The translations under genes and the position numbers were made by a program. From NCBI RefSeq assembly GCF_001298675.1, contig NZ_CYIG01000002.1:1-64000 (forward strand): a stretch of DNA of 64,000 nt, given 5' to 3'. Shown here in pieces: positions 1 through 7,485 of the stretch; positions within the stretch are counted from its first letter, which is position 1, and each line of letters begins with the position of its first letter. A model generated the notes under the pieces. The model worked only from the letters and a program-made list of their open reading frames with translations. It did not search any database and was not told the DNA's origin. This DNA is from Paenacidovorax caeni. Its GTDB lineage: Bacteria > Pseudomonadota > Gammaproteobacteria > Burkholderiales > Burkholderiaceae_C.

Positions 1-92
1 TGCGTCCGCAGGGCGTCAAATGGGCGTGCCGCTGGCTCATAACGCCGGAATTTGCCGGCGAATCGAGCTGCCATCGTCGCTTCGATCCGCAT
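1..92 (-). CDS. possible 5' fragment of an unidentified gene, cut by the window edge
   Basis: Reading the minus strand from an ATG at 92, the frame stays open for 30 codons to the window edge. I recognise no domain in the short peptide, which is rich in Arg and Ala. No clear ribosome binding site precedes the ATG, and third-position GC is lower than in the neighbouring genes. It would follow the amino-acid transporter ATPase gene in the same direction. It may equally be non-coding, so confidence is low. The rest of 93-183 holds only part of a dispersed repeat. Confidence 0.2.
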   Translation of the reverse strand, partial: MRIEATMAARFAGKFRRYEPAARPFDALRT

Positions 93-156
93 CGCGAAAC
101 TCAACGTGCCTCAGTCAGCTCGGACACGCAGGCGGACTGGGTTTTGCAGACCTTCC

Positions 157-182
157 CTAGCAGCTCATATTTCAATAGCAAA
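157..182 (+). repeat. partial copy of the dispersed AGCGCTAGCAGCTATC repeat
   Basis: Only the right half is present: TAGCAGCT, then TTTCAATAGCAAA, the same tail as in the copies at 24829-24888 and 5279-5330. It sits immediately past the 3' end of the transporter ATPase gene. Confidence 0.6.
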
Positions 183-183
183 T

Positions 184-963
184 CTACTTCAGATTGCCCG
201 ACAGAAAGCGCGCCAGCCGTTCGCTGCGCGGGTTGGCCATGATGGCGCGCGGATCGCCCTGCTCCTCAATCAGCCCCTGGTGCAGGAAGATGACGTGGTT
301 GGATACCTCGCGTGCAAAGCCCATCTCGTGCGTCACCACCAGCATGGTGCGGCCCTCCTGGGCCAGCACCTGCATCACGCGCAGCACTTCGCCCACCAGC
401 TCGGGGTCGAGTGCGCTGGTCGGTTCATCGAACAACATCACCTCGGGCTCCACGGCCAGCGCGCGGGCAATGGCCACGCGCTGCTGCTGGCCGCCGCTCA
501 TGTGGTTGGGGTAGGTGTCCTCGCGCCCTTCCAGGCCCACCAGGCGCAGGTACTTGCGCGCACGCTCCACCGCCTCGTCGCGCGACAGACCGAGCACATG
601 CACCGGCACTTCGGTGATGTTGTGCAGCACCGTCATGTGCGCCCACAGGTTGAAATGCTGGAACACCATGGCCAGGCGCGTGCGCAGGCGCTGCAGCTGC
701 TTGTGGTCGGCCGCTTCGAGTGCGCCATCGCGGCCCGGGCGCAGGGCCAGCTCCTCGCCAGCCACCAGGATGCGCCCCTGCTGCGGGCGTTCCAGCAGGT
801 TGATGCAGCGCAGCAACGTGCTCTTGCCCGAGCCCGAGCTGCCGATGATGCTGATAACGTCGCCCGCGTGCGCGGTCAGCGAGACGCCTTTGAGGACCTC
901 GTTGGCGCCGTAGCGCTTGTGGATGTCATCCACCTGGAGTTTGACGGGGGAATTGCGGTGCAT
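184..963 (-). CDS. hisP: polar amino-acid ABC transporter ATP-binding protein (HisP/ArtP type)
   Basis: This is the cytoplasmic ATPase that energises uptake of a polar, probably basic, amino acid. The 259-residue length is normal for HisP/GlnQ proteins. Walker A (GSSGSGKST, about residues 41-49), the Q-loop (VFQHFNLW), the ABC signature ([15 protein letters not shown]), Walker B ([12 protein letters not shown]) and the H-loop (VVTHEMGFA) are all intact. It is the last gene of a four-gene operon: binding protein, two permeases, then this ATPase, six bases after the hisM-like gene. The ligand cannot be read from the ATPase; HisP, ArtP or AotP are all possible labels. Confidence 0.93.
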   Translation of the reverse strand: MHRNSPVKLQVDDIHKRYGANEVLKGVSLTAHAGDVISIIGSSGSGKSTLLRCINLLERPQQGRILVAGEELALRPGRDGALEAADHKQLQRLRTRLAMVFQHFNLWAHMTVLHNITEVPVHVLGLSRDEAVERARKYLRLVGLEGREDTYPNHMSGGQQQRVAIARALAVEPEVMLFDEPTSALDPELVGEVLRVMQVLAQEGRTMLVVTHEMGFAREVSNHVIFLHQGLIEEQGDPRAIMANPRSERLARFLSGNLK

Positions 964-969
964 GGAATG

Positions 970-1683
970 TCAGTGTTTGCGCGGCGCCAGGTAGCCCAGG
1001 AAGCGGCGCTCCAGCAGCTTGGAGGCACCGATCAGCGCGAAGGTGATGCACAGGTAAATCGCCGCGGCGAAAAGGTAGGCCTCGAACGGCAGGAAGAAGT
1101 CGGCATAGACGCGGCTGGCTGCGCCGGTCAGATCGAGCAGCGCCGGTACGGTGCTGGCCAGGCTGGAGCTGTGCAGCATCATCACCACCTCGTTGCCATA
1201 GGCCGGCAGCATGCGGCGGATGGCACTGGGCAGCACGATGCGGCGCATCAGCATGCCGTGGCCCATACCCATGGCGCGCGCCGCCTCGACCTCGCCCTTG
1301 TTGGTTTCGCGGATCGAGCCGGCCAGCGTCTCGGCGGTGTAGGCCGCCGTATTCAGGCTGAACGACAGCAGCGTGCAGAAGAACGGCTCCTTGAACTGCG
1401 TCCAGGGCCACACGGCATCCCAGCGCGCCTGCACCCATTCGAGCTGGGCCACGCCGTAGTAGATCAGGTACACCTGAATGAGCAGCGGCGTGCCGCGCAT
1501 GAAGTAGGTGAAGGTCTGCGCCGGCCAGCGCAGCCAAACGCGCGGACTCACCAGCGCCAGCGCGCAGGCCAGTGCCAGCACCGCACCCAGCCCCAGGCTG
1601 TAGAGCGTGAGCTGCAGCGTGACCACCAGACCCTGCCCGTACAACGCCAGCGTGTCGGGCTCGAATATCACACTCCAGTTCAT
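970..1683 (-). CDS. hisM: polar amino-acid ABC transporter permease (HisM type)
   Basis: This is an inner-membrane permease subunit of 237 residues with several hydrophobic helices and the EAA-type loop that contacts the ATPase (around EVEAARAMGMGHGMLMRRI). The stretch FTYFMRGTPLLIQVYLIYYG is the typical signature of the His/Glu/Arg/Opine permease family. Its ATG overlaps the stop of the upstream permease as ATGA, so the two are probably translationally coupled and form a HisQ-HisM heterodimer. The order permease, permease, ATPase is standard. Confidence 0.92.
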   Translation of the reverse strand: MNWSVIFEPDTLALYGQGLVVTLQLTLYSLGLGAVLALACALALVSPRVWLRWPAQTFTYFMRGTPLLIQVYLIYYGVAQLEWVQARWDAVWPWTQFKEPFFCTLLSFSLNTAAYTAETLAGSIRETNKGEVEAARAMGMGHGMLMRRIVLPSAIRRMLPAYGNEVVMMLHSSSLASTVPALLDLTGAASRVYADFFLPFEAYLFAAAIYLCITFALIGASKLLERRFLGYLAPRKH

Positions 1684-2369
1684 AGCAGCTGCACCTTGTC
1701 AGCGCCCAGGCTGTAGCGTTCACTCAGGCGCCGCAGCGCCCACAGCGACAGCGATGTATAGACCAGATAGAGCGCGGCGGTGAACAGGAAGAAGGCAAAG
1801 GGCTCGCGCACAGCGGCGCTGGACTGCTTGGCCAGGTACGTCATGTCGTGCAGGCCGATCAGGCTCACCAGCGCCGTGGCCTTGATGAGCACCAGCCAGT
1901 TGTTGGTAAAGCTGGGCAGCGCGTAGCGCACCATCTGCGGCAGCGTGATGCGCACGAAGGTCTGCGCCCGCCCCATGCCGAAAGCCCAGGCGGCCTCCAT
2001 CTGGCCCTTCGGGATGGCCAGGATGGCACCGCGAAAGGTCTCGGTCATGTAAGCGCCGTAGATGAAGCCGATGGTCAGCACTCCGGCGATGAAGGGGTCG
2101 AGATCGACGCCCTCCTCGTAGCCGAAGGCTTCGAGCAGGTTGTTCAGGCCGATGGCGCCACCGTAGAAGATCAGCAGCATCATCAGCAGCTCGGGAATGC
2201 CGCGCACCACCGTGGTGTAGCTGGAGGCCAGCCACACCAGCGGGCGGCGGCCCGAGAGCTTGGCCGCCGCACCCAGCAGGCCGATGAGCGTGGCCACCGC
2301 GAGCGACGCCAGCGACACCGCCACCGTCAGCAGCGAGCCATTCAGGATGGCGAGATAGTAGTCACGCAT
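1680..2369 (-). CDS. hisQ: polar amino-acid ABC transporter permease (HisQ type)
   Basis: This is the second membrane subunit (229 residues) of the amino-acid importer. It shows the family pattern TTVVRGIPELLMMLLIFYGG near residue 50 and an EAA loop (GQMEAAWAFGMGRAQTFVRI) about two thirds along. It overlaps the next permease by four bases. It lies 161 bases downstream of the binding-protein gene, and that gap carries strong stem-loops which may reduce expression of the membrane genes relative to the periplasmic protein. Confidence 0.92.
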   Translation of the reverse strand: MRDYYLAILNGSLLTVAVSLASLAVATLIGLLGAAAKLSGRRPLVWLASSYTTVVRGIPELLMMLLIFYGGAIGLNNLLEAFGYEEGVDLDPFIAGVLTIGFIYGAYMTETFRGAILAIPKGQMEAAWAFGMGRAQTFVRITLPQMVRYALPSFTNNWLVLIKATALVSLIGLHDMTYLAKQSSAAVREPFAFFLFTAALYLVYTSLSLWALRRLSERYSLGADKVQLL

Positions 2370-2451
2370 TAATTAAAAAACCATTCATCCATGGCATAGC
2401 CCGCAGCCCGCACGACTGGCGCGGCCCAAGCCAGCAGACGCCGCGCAAGGG

Positions 2452-2530
2452 CCGCCCCGCCGCGCTGGCGGCGCCCCCCTTACCGGCGAAAGCCGAGAGA
2501 AAGGGGGGAGCGGCGCAGCCGCTCGGGGGG
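2452..2530 (-). terminator. stem-loops between the binding-protein gene and its permease genes
   Basis: GAGCGGC (2508-2514) and GCCGCTC (2518-2524) form a perfect 7-bp stem that begins seven bases past the binding-protein stop. CCCCCCTT (2474-2481) can pair with AAGGGGGG (2501-2508); the two stems share base 2508. A GGCGGC/GCCGCC pair lies further on. On the minus-strand transcript this would act as a partial terminator or a 3'-end stabiliser. There is no long U-tract, so full termination is unlikely. The GC-rich block may itself be an interspersed repeat. Confidence 0.45.
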
Positions 2531-3292
2531 TTACTGACCATACGGATCGAAGTCGAAGTACTTCTTGGCGATGTTGGCGTAGGTGCCGTTCGCGCGGATG
2601 GTGGCGATGGCGTCGTTGAGCTGCTTCTTCAGGTCGCCCTGGCCCTTGCGCAGCGCAATGCCAATGCCTTCACCGTAGTATTTCGGGTCGTACTGGTCAG
2701 CGCCCACGTAGCCAAAGTCCTGGCCTTCGGGCTTGCGCAGGAAGCCACCGTGCACCTCCACCTTGTCGGCCACGGTACCGTCGAGGCGGCCGGCCTTGAT
2801 GTCCAGATAGACCTGGTTCTGCGACTGGTAGGGCACCACGTTCACGCCTGCGGGCTTGAGTTCGCCCAGGGCCCACTTCTCTTGCGTGCTGCCCTTGAGC
2901 ACGCCAATCTTCATGCCCTTGAGCGAGGCCGGACCGTCGTACTTGGTGCCCTTCTTCACCACGATGGCGCTGGGGGTTTTGTAATAGCGGTTGGTGAAGT
3001 CCACCACGCGCGCGCGCTCGGGGGTGATCGACATGGAGCTGATGATCACGTCGTACTTCTTGGCCTGCAGGCCGGGGATGATGCTGTCCCACTCCGACTC
3101 GACGAACACGCACTTGCGCTGGATTTGCGCGCACAGCGCGTTGGCAATATCCACGTCGAAGCCCACGATCTCGCCCGTGGCGGTCTTGGACTCAAAGGGC
3201 TCGTAGGCGGGGTTCAGGCCCACGCGCAGGTCAGCGGCGAAGGCAGCGCCGGCCAAGGTTGTGATGGCCAGGGCAAAAAGTGTTTTACGCAT
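2531..3292 (-). CDS. periplasmic basic/polar amino-acid binding protein of the transporter
   Basis: This solute-binding protein (family 3, HisJ/ArgT/ArtJ type) captures the amino acid in the periplasm and delivers it to the HisQM-like permeases. I chose the ATG at 3292: AAGGAA lies eight bases upstream, and translation begins with a Sec signal (MRKTLFALAITTLAGAAFA, cleavage near residue 19). The mature part starts DLRVGLNPAYEPFE and contains GFDVDIANALC, SMSITPERARVVDFT and the late DPKYYGEGIGIALRK segment, all typical of lysine/arginine/ornithine/histidine binders. About 253 residues is normal. It is the first gene of the operon; the exact ligand is not established. Confidence 0.9.
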   Translation of the reverse strand: MRKTLFALAITTLAGAAFAADLRVGLNPAYEPFESKTATGEIVGFDVDIANALCAQIQRKCVFVESEWDSIIPGLQAKKYDVIISSMSITPERARVVDFTNRYYKTPSAIVVKKGTKYDGPASLKGMKIGVLKGSTQEKWALGELKPAGVNVVPYQSQNQVYLDIKAGRLDGTVADKVEVHGGFLRKPEGQDFGYVGADQYDPKYYGEGIGIALRKGQGDLKKQLNDAIATIRANGTYANIAKKYFDFDPYGQ

Positions 3293-3634
3293 GAAGATAT
3301 TCCTTATGGGAACGGTAAAGGGGCTATTGTCGCTGCCCCGCAAGAGACCGGAGGCAACCCGTCCTTATAAGACCATGGCGCAGGGCAGGCCCGTCTGTTG
3401 CCAGGATGTGACAAAACCAGTGCCCCCCGCAGCGCGGGCCCCCTGGCTACGCTCGGCGGCCTACCTGCACCGCCGGAGCGCGCCAGCGCAATCGGGCAAC
3501 AGCAATTTCCAGCCCAGCGCGGGGCAAGGCCCAACAGCGCTCCTCGATTGATAGCTGCCAGCGCTTGCCAGCCAAGCGCTAGAGGCCAATTTGGCTGAAA
3601 TTTCTCGCGAATCTTGCCTGGTGGCTACGCCGCG
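3293..3634. other. gap between the transporter operon and hslO
   Basis: These 342 bases hold the minus-strand leader of the amino-acid transporter operon, with a possible -10 hexamer TATAAG on the minus strand near 3363-3372. They also contain a GC-rich stretch (3420-3540) and one full copy of the dispersed repeat (3547-3600). I see no open frame with coding character. Confidence 0.5.
3547..3600 (-). repeat. full copy of the dispersed repeat, past the 3' end of hslO
   Basis: Read on the minus strand it runs AATTTCAGCCAAATTGGCC, TCTAGCGCTTGGC, then AAGCGCTGGCAGCTATCAA. It is one of the best-preserved copies and close to the consensus of the set. It lies downstream of the hslO stop on the same strand. 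Confidence 0.8.
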
Positions 3635-4624
3635 CTATTGCACCGTCTTCGCACCTGGCGCGAGCTCGGCCGGGCCGGTGAAGATCTGCGCTGCGTCCAC
3701 CGCGTCGAAGTGGTACTGCTGGCCACAGAACTCACACCCCACCTCGACCGTCTCACGCTCGGCCAGAATGCCCTCGACCTCCTCGGTGCCCAGGCTGCGC
3801 AGCATGTTGCGCACGCGCTCGCGCGAGCAGGTGCAGGCGAAGCGGGGCCCGGCTGTGCCCTGCTGGGGCACGAAATGCAGCAGCTTTTCCTCCCAGAACA
3901 AACGGCGCAGGATCGTGTCCACGTCCAGGGTGAGCAACTCGTCGCGCGTGAGGCTGGCCGCCAGATGGGCGATGCGGTTGTAGTCCTCGTTGTGGCCGTT
4001 CTGGTCGCCGCCCGCACCAGGGCCCGAGGCACCGGCCAGATTGGCTTCCCCCTGCTGCGGCATGCGCTGAACCATGAGCCCCGCCGCCACCTGGTCGTTG
4101 GCGGCCAGCACCAAAGTCGTGTCGAGCTGCTCAGATTGGAGCATGTAGAAGGTGAGCGCCTGCGACAGGCTCTGGAACTTGTCGCCCTCCACCCCCTGCA
4201 GCGGCACCACACCCTGGTAGGGCTGCTGGCCAGGCTGGCGCTCTTTGGGGTCGAGCGTGATGGCACAGCGCCCGGCGCCACCCGCATTCACCATCTCGGC
4301 CAGGCGCGCCTGGGCCGGCACCTCGCCCTGCACCGACGCGGTGGCGCGCAGGCCCAGGTCGGACTGCACCTCGGCCACCGCCAGCTTGACCGGCCCATCG
4401 CCATGCACCTGCATGACCAGGGCGCCGTTGAACTTGATGTTGGACTGCATCAGCACCCCAGCGGCCAGCATCTCGCCCAAAAGCTCGCGCACGGGCGGCG
4501 CGTAAGCGCCGGTTTCGCTGTTGCTGGCGCGCCGGCGCTGGACCTCGGCCCAGGCGTCGGTCAGACGCACGATGGCACCGCGCACGGGCATGCCATCGAA
4601 CAAAAACTTGTGCAGTTCAGACAT
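3635..4624 (-). CDS. hslO: Hsp33 redox-regulated chaperone
   Basis: Hsp33 is a cytoplasmic holdase switched on by oxidative unfolding of a zinc-bound C-terminal redox domain. The four zinc cysteines are visible as CTC at residues 264/266 and CEFC at 297/300, i.e. CxC-x30-CxxC, within the known spacing. The N-terminal substrate-binding domain starts SELHKFLFDGMPVRGAIVRL, typical of the family. At 329 residues it is slightly longer than E. coli Hsp33, with a Gly/Gln/Glu-rich insert around residues 185-205. The start at 4624 gives the family N-terminus. An earlier ATG at 4636 overlaps the upstream stop (TGATG) and may be the coupled start. Confidence 0.95.
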   Translation of the reverse strand: MSELHKFLFDGMPVRGAIVRLTDAWAEVQRRRASNSETGAYAPPVRELLGEMLAAGVLMQSNIKFNGALVMQVHGDGPVKLAVAEVQSDLGLRATASVQGEVPAQARLAEMVNAGGAGRCAITLDPKERQPGQQPYQGVVPLQGVEGDKFQSLSQALTFYMLQSEQLDTTLVLAANDQVAAGLMVQRMPQQGEANLAGASGPGAGGDQNGHNEDYNRIAHLAASLTRDELLTLDVDTILRRLFWEEKLLHFVPQQGTAGPRFACTCSRERVRNMLRSLGTEEVEGILAERETVEVGCEFCGQQYHFDAVDAAQIFTGPAELAPGAKTVQ

Positions 4625-4635
4625 CCAATTCCACA

Positions 4636-5160
4636 TCAATCCAGTTTGCGCAACCCGGCCCGAAAGCGTCGCGCGTTGTCCACATAGTGCTGCGCGCTCA
4701 GGCGCAGCCCCTCGATTTGCTCAGGCGTGAGCTGGCGCACCGCCTTGGCCGGGCTGCCCAGGATCATCGACCCGTCAGGGAACTCCTTGCCCTCGGTCAC
4801 CAGCGCGCCCGCACCCACCAGGCAGTTCTTGCCGATGCGCGCGCCATTGAGCACGACGGCGCCAATGCCAATGAGCGACTCGTCGCCAATGGTGCAGCCA
4901 TGCAGCATGACCTGGTGGCCCACGGTGACGCGCTCGCCAATCACCAGCGGCTTGCCAAAGTCAGCGTGCAGCACGCTCGCATCCTGCACATTGCTGCCCG
5001 CGCCGATGGTGATGCTGTCGGTATCGCCGCGCACCACGGTGCCAAACCACACACTGGCGTCCTCGCCCAGCGTCACACTGCCCATGACCTGGGCGCTGTC
5101 GGCCACCCAGGCCGTCGCGTGCACCTGCGGTGCCACGCCATCGAGTTCATAAATCGCCAT
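4636..5160 (-). CDS. gamma-carbonic-anhydrase-like hexapeptide-repeat protein (YrdA/PaaY family)
   Basis: This protein of about 174 residues folds as a left-handed beta helix. Hexapeptide-like turns run through it ([60 protein letters not shown]). The three metal-binding histidines of gamma-class enzymes fall in HADF and VGHQVMLHG. Whether it is an active carbonic anhydrase is uncertain, since many YrdA-type proteins are not. The ATG at 5160 is preceded by AAGGAG. The gene lies just upstream of hslO (TGATG overlap with its longer form) and is divergent from the DUF455 gene. Confidence 0.88.
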   Translation of the reverse strand: MAIYELDGVAPQVHATAWVADSAQVMGSVTLGEDASVWFGTVVRGDTDSITIGAGSNVQDASVLHADFGKPLVIGERVTVGHQVMLHGCTIGDESLIGIGAVVLNGARIGKNCLVGAGALVTEGKEFPDGSMILGSPAKAVRQLTPEQIEGLRLSAQHYVDNARRFRAGLRKLD

Positions 5161-5205
5161 CGCCGCCTTGTCTCCTTGGTGTTTTCCGTCGTTCTTCTTG
5201 CAAAA

Positions 5206-5219
5206 CCTACAATTGTAGG
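5206..5219. promoter_or_regulatory. palindromic CCTACAATTGTAGG, likely shared -10 of two divergent genes
   Basis: The 14-base palindrome contains TACAAT on each strand (5208-5213 on plus, 5217-5212 on minus), so the same bases could be the -10 box in both directions. On the plus strand the box ends seven bases before the DUF455 ATG. I see no convincing -35 hexamer on either side. It could instead be an operator. Confidence 0.5.
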
Positions 5220-5220
5220 G

Positions 5221-6024
5221 ATGGAGCTTCGCCAATGTGCATTGCAGGCCTTGTGCCTGCCAGACCCTGAAGAAAAAGCTGCCGTAGCGCTTTCCCTGCA
5301 TGCGCAAGCAGCTACCATTTCAATAGCAACAAACGCACCGGCCCCGCCTGCTGACGGGCGCTTATTGCCAGGTCACCCGCCGCGTCCGGAACTGCGCCAC
5401 CACACTGCCGTGGCCCGCCGCTCCCCCGCTACGCTCGAAGGCCGGGCCATCCTGGTCCACGCCATCGCGCACATCGAATTCAACGCCATGAACCTGGCAC
5501 TTGATGCCGTGTGGCGCTTCGACGACATGCCGCGTGCGTTTTACCTCGACTGGTTGCAGGTGGCCGCCGAGGAGGCCCGGCACTTTCGCCTGCTGCGCAC
5601 CCACCTGCAGGGCATGGGCTGGGACTACGGCGACTTTCCCGCCCACCAGGGCCTGTGGGCCATGTGCGAGAAGACGGCGCACGACATCGTGGCACGCATG
5701 GCGCTGGTGCCGCGCACGCTGGAAGCACGCGGCCTGGACGCCACGCCGCAGATCCAGGCCAAGCTGCGCCAGGTGGGTACGCCCGACGCACTGGCGGCGG
5801 TGGGCATCCTGGACACCATCCTGCGCGAGGAAATCGGCCATGTCGCCATCGGCAACCACTGGTACCGATGGTTGTGCGCCCGCGAAGGGCTTGAGCCCGA
5901 GGCACACTACCCCGTACTGGCGCAGCGCTACGAAGCGCCACGCCCCAAGCCACCGCTGAACGACAGCGCGCGCTTGGCCGCCGGTTTCAGCGAAACCGAG
6001 CTGCGCTGGCTGACACAGATGTAA
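5221..6024 (+). CDS. DUF455 family ferritin-like protein
   Basis: This is a 267-residue protein with a ferritin-like helical bundle. Conserved Glu/His pairs stand where a di-iron site would sit: [21 protein letters not shown] near residue 80, AAEEARHF near 117 and [14 protein letters not shown] near 200. The family resembles the tRNA hydroxylase MiaE, but the substrate here is unknown. The start [13 protein letters not shown] is the family N-terminus; no Shine-Dalgarno sequence precedes it and the presumed -10 box is only seven bases away. Residues about 20-37 are encoded by a copy of the dispersed repeat. Confidence 0.85.
   Translation: MELRQCALQALCLPDPEEKAAVALSLHAQAATISIATNAPAPPADGRLLPGHPPRPELRHHTAVARRSPATLEGRAILVHAIAHIEFNAMNLALDAVWRFDDMPRAFYLDWLQVAAEEARHFRLLRTHLQGMGWDYGDFPAHQGLWAMCEKTAHDIVARMALVPRTLEARGLDATPQIQAKLRQVGTPDALAAVGILDTILREEIGHVAIGNHWYRWLCAREGLEPEAHYPVLAQRYEAPRPKPPLNDSARLAAGFSETELRWLTQM
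5279..5330 (+). repeat. dispersed repeat copy read in frame inside the DUF455 gene
   Basis: TAGCGCTTTCC, GCGCAAGCAGCT and TTTCAATAGCAAC occur in the same order and spacing as in the intergenic copies at 24829-24888 and 40361-40394. Here they encode a short Ala/Ser-rich segment near the N-terminus without breaking the frame. Confidence 0.7.
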
Positions 6025-6113
6025 CAAAACCCAACCCTGAGGCGCCTGTGTGCGCGGCCGGTTCCTTCCTACAATCGATCATCGCCACTGGCCCTGAAAT
6101 CCGTTCGCCCTCC

Positions 6114-7373
6114 ATGTCCCAAGCTCCCGCCCCCACCGCTGCCGCAGGCAGTGCGCAATCCGCCATTTCCATGATCGCCCGCCAAGCCATCGTGAACGGG
6201 CAGCATGTGGTGATCGGCTACGAGCTGTTCAACCGCTCGCGCAGCGTGTCGGGCCACACGGCCGCCTCCGACGTGATCCTGGTGTTCACCGCGCTGTCGC
6301 ACGCGGGCACCGAGGAACTGGTGGGCAAGAAGCTCATCTTCGTTAACTGCACGCACGAGAGCCTGGCCGGCGGCCACCTTGAACTGCTCGACCCCGACAA
6401 AGTGGTGCTGGAGATTCCGCCACTGGGCCACGCCGCCAAGGACGAGGTGGCGGCGCGCCTGCCCATCCTGACCGGACTGCGCGAGCGCGGCTTCCACCTG
6501 GCGTTCAACCACACGGTGCTCGAATCGGCCTACGCCGCCTGGCTGCCGCTGGCCGACTACATCAAGCTTGATCTCTCCGTGCTGGCGCCAGACCAGGTGG
6601 CCGTGCTCATCAGCTACGCAGGCCGCCACTCCCGCGCCGAACTCATCGCCGAAAAGGTGGAGACGGCGCAGCAGTACGACATGGTCTCCACCATGGGCGT
6701 GCAGCTGTTCCAGGGCTACTGGTTCGCGCGCCCGGCGCTGGTACAGGCCAAGCTGCTGTCGCCTGGCCAGGCCAGCATCGTGCAGCTGATCAACCTGGTG
6801 CGACAGCAGGCCAGCACCGACGCCATTGAAGAAGTGCTGAAAAAGGACGCGGGCCTGGCCTTCAACCTCATGCGCCTGATCAATTCGGCGGGCTTTGGCA
6901 TGACGCGCGAGATCACCTCGTTCCGCCAGGCCGTGATGCTCATGGGATTGAAGAAGCTGTTCCGCTGGGCCGCGCTGCTGCTTACCGCCTCGCGCACCGG
7001 CGGCGTGCCCTCCTCGGTGGGCCAGACCGCCGTGGTGCGCGGGCGCCTGATGGAGCTGCTGGCTGCCGAATGCATGTCGCCCGAGGAGGCCGACCAGGCC
7101 TTCGTGACGGGCATCTTCTCCCTGCTCGACGTCATGCTGGGCATGCCCATTGAGTCGGCGCTCGGCCTGCTGTCGGTACCCGAGCCGGTGGCCGCTGCGC
7201 TGCTGCACCATACCGGCCCACTCGGCGAGCTGCTGACGCTGGCGCAAGCCTGCGAAAGCAGCAACGACGCGCTGTTCGACCGCGCCGCAGCCTCGCTGCA
7301 GCTCAGCAGCCAGCAGATCAACATGGCCCACTTGCAGGCACTGGCCTGGGCCGACCACGTTACCGAAACTTGA
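6114..7373 (+). CDS. EAL-HDOD signalling protein (first of a tandem pair)
   Basis: This 419-residue protein joins an N-terminal EAL-like domain (about 20-225) to a C-terminal HDOD domain (about 230-400). The EAL part is of the degenerate YuxH type: IGYELFNRS stands for the EAL signature, the metal-binding DDFG block is missing (LAFNHTVL in its place) and AEKVETAQQ replaces EGVET. It probably binds or senses rather than cleaves cyclic di-GMP. The HDOD part has INLVRQQAST, LMRLINSAGFG and LMGLKKLFRWAALLL. The ATG at 6114 gives MSQAPAP; TACAAT occurs about 40 bases upstream. A paralogue follows after 112 bases. Confidence 0.9.
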   Translation: MSQAPAPTAAAGSAQSAISMIARQAIVNGQHVVIGYELFNRSRSVSGHTAASDVILVFTALSHAGTEELVGKKLIFVNCTHESLAGGHLELLDPDKVVLEIPPLGHAAKDEVAARLPILTGLRERGFHLAFNHTVLESAYAAWLPLADYIKLDLSVLAPDQVAVLISYAGRHSRAELIAEKVETAQQYDMVSTMGVQLFQGYWFARPALVQAKLLSPGQASIVQLINLVRQQASTDAIEEVLKKDAGLAFNLMRLINSAGFGMTREITSFRQAVMLMGLKKLFRWAALLLTASRTGGVPSSVGQTAVVRGRLMELLAAECMSPEEADQAFVTGIFSLLDVMLGMPIESALGLLSVPEPVAAALLHHTGPLGELLTLAQACESSNDALFDRAAASLQLSSQQINMAHLQALAWADHVTET

Positions 7374-7485
7374 GTGCCTGCGGCGCACACCGCACACCGG
7401 GCACAATCGTTAACCAAGGTGTCTGCAGCCGCACAGGCCGCCGACCTAAAATCCGAGCAGCTTTGCCACCCATCAGATAGCGCCC

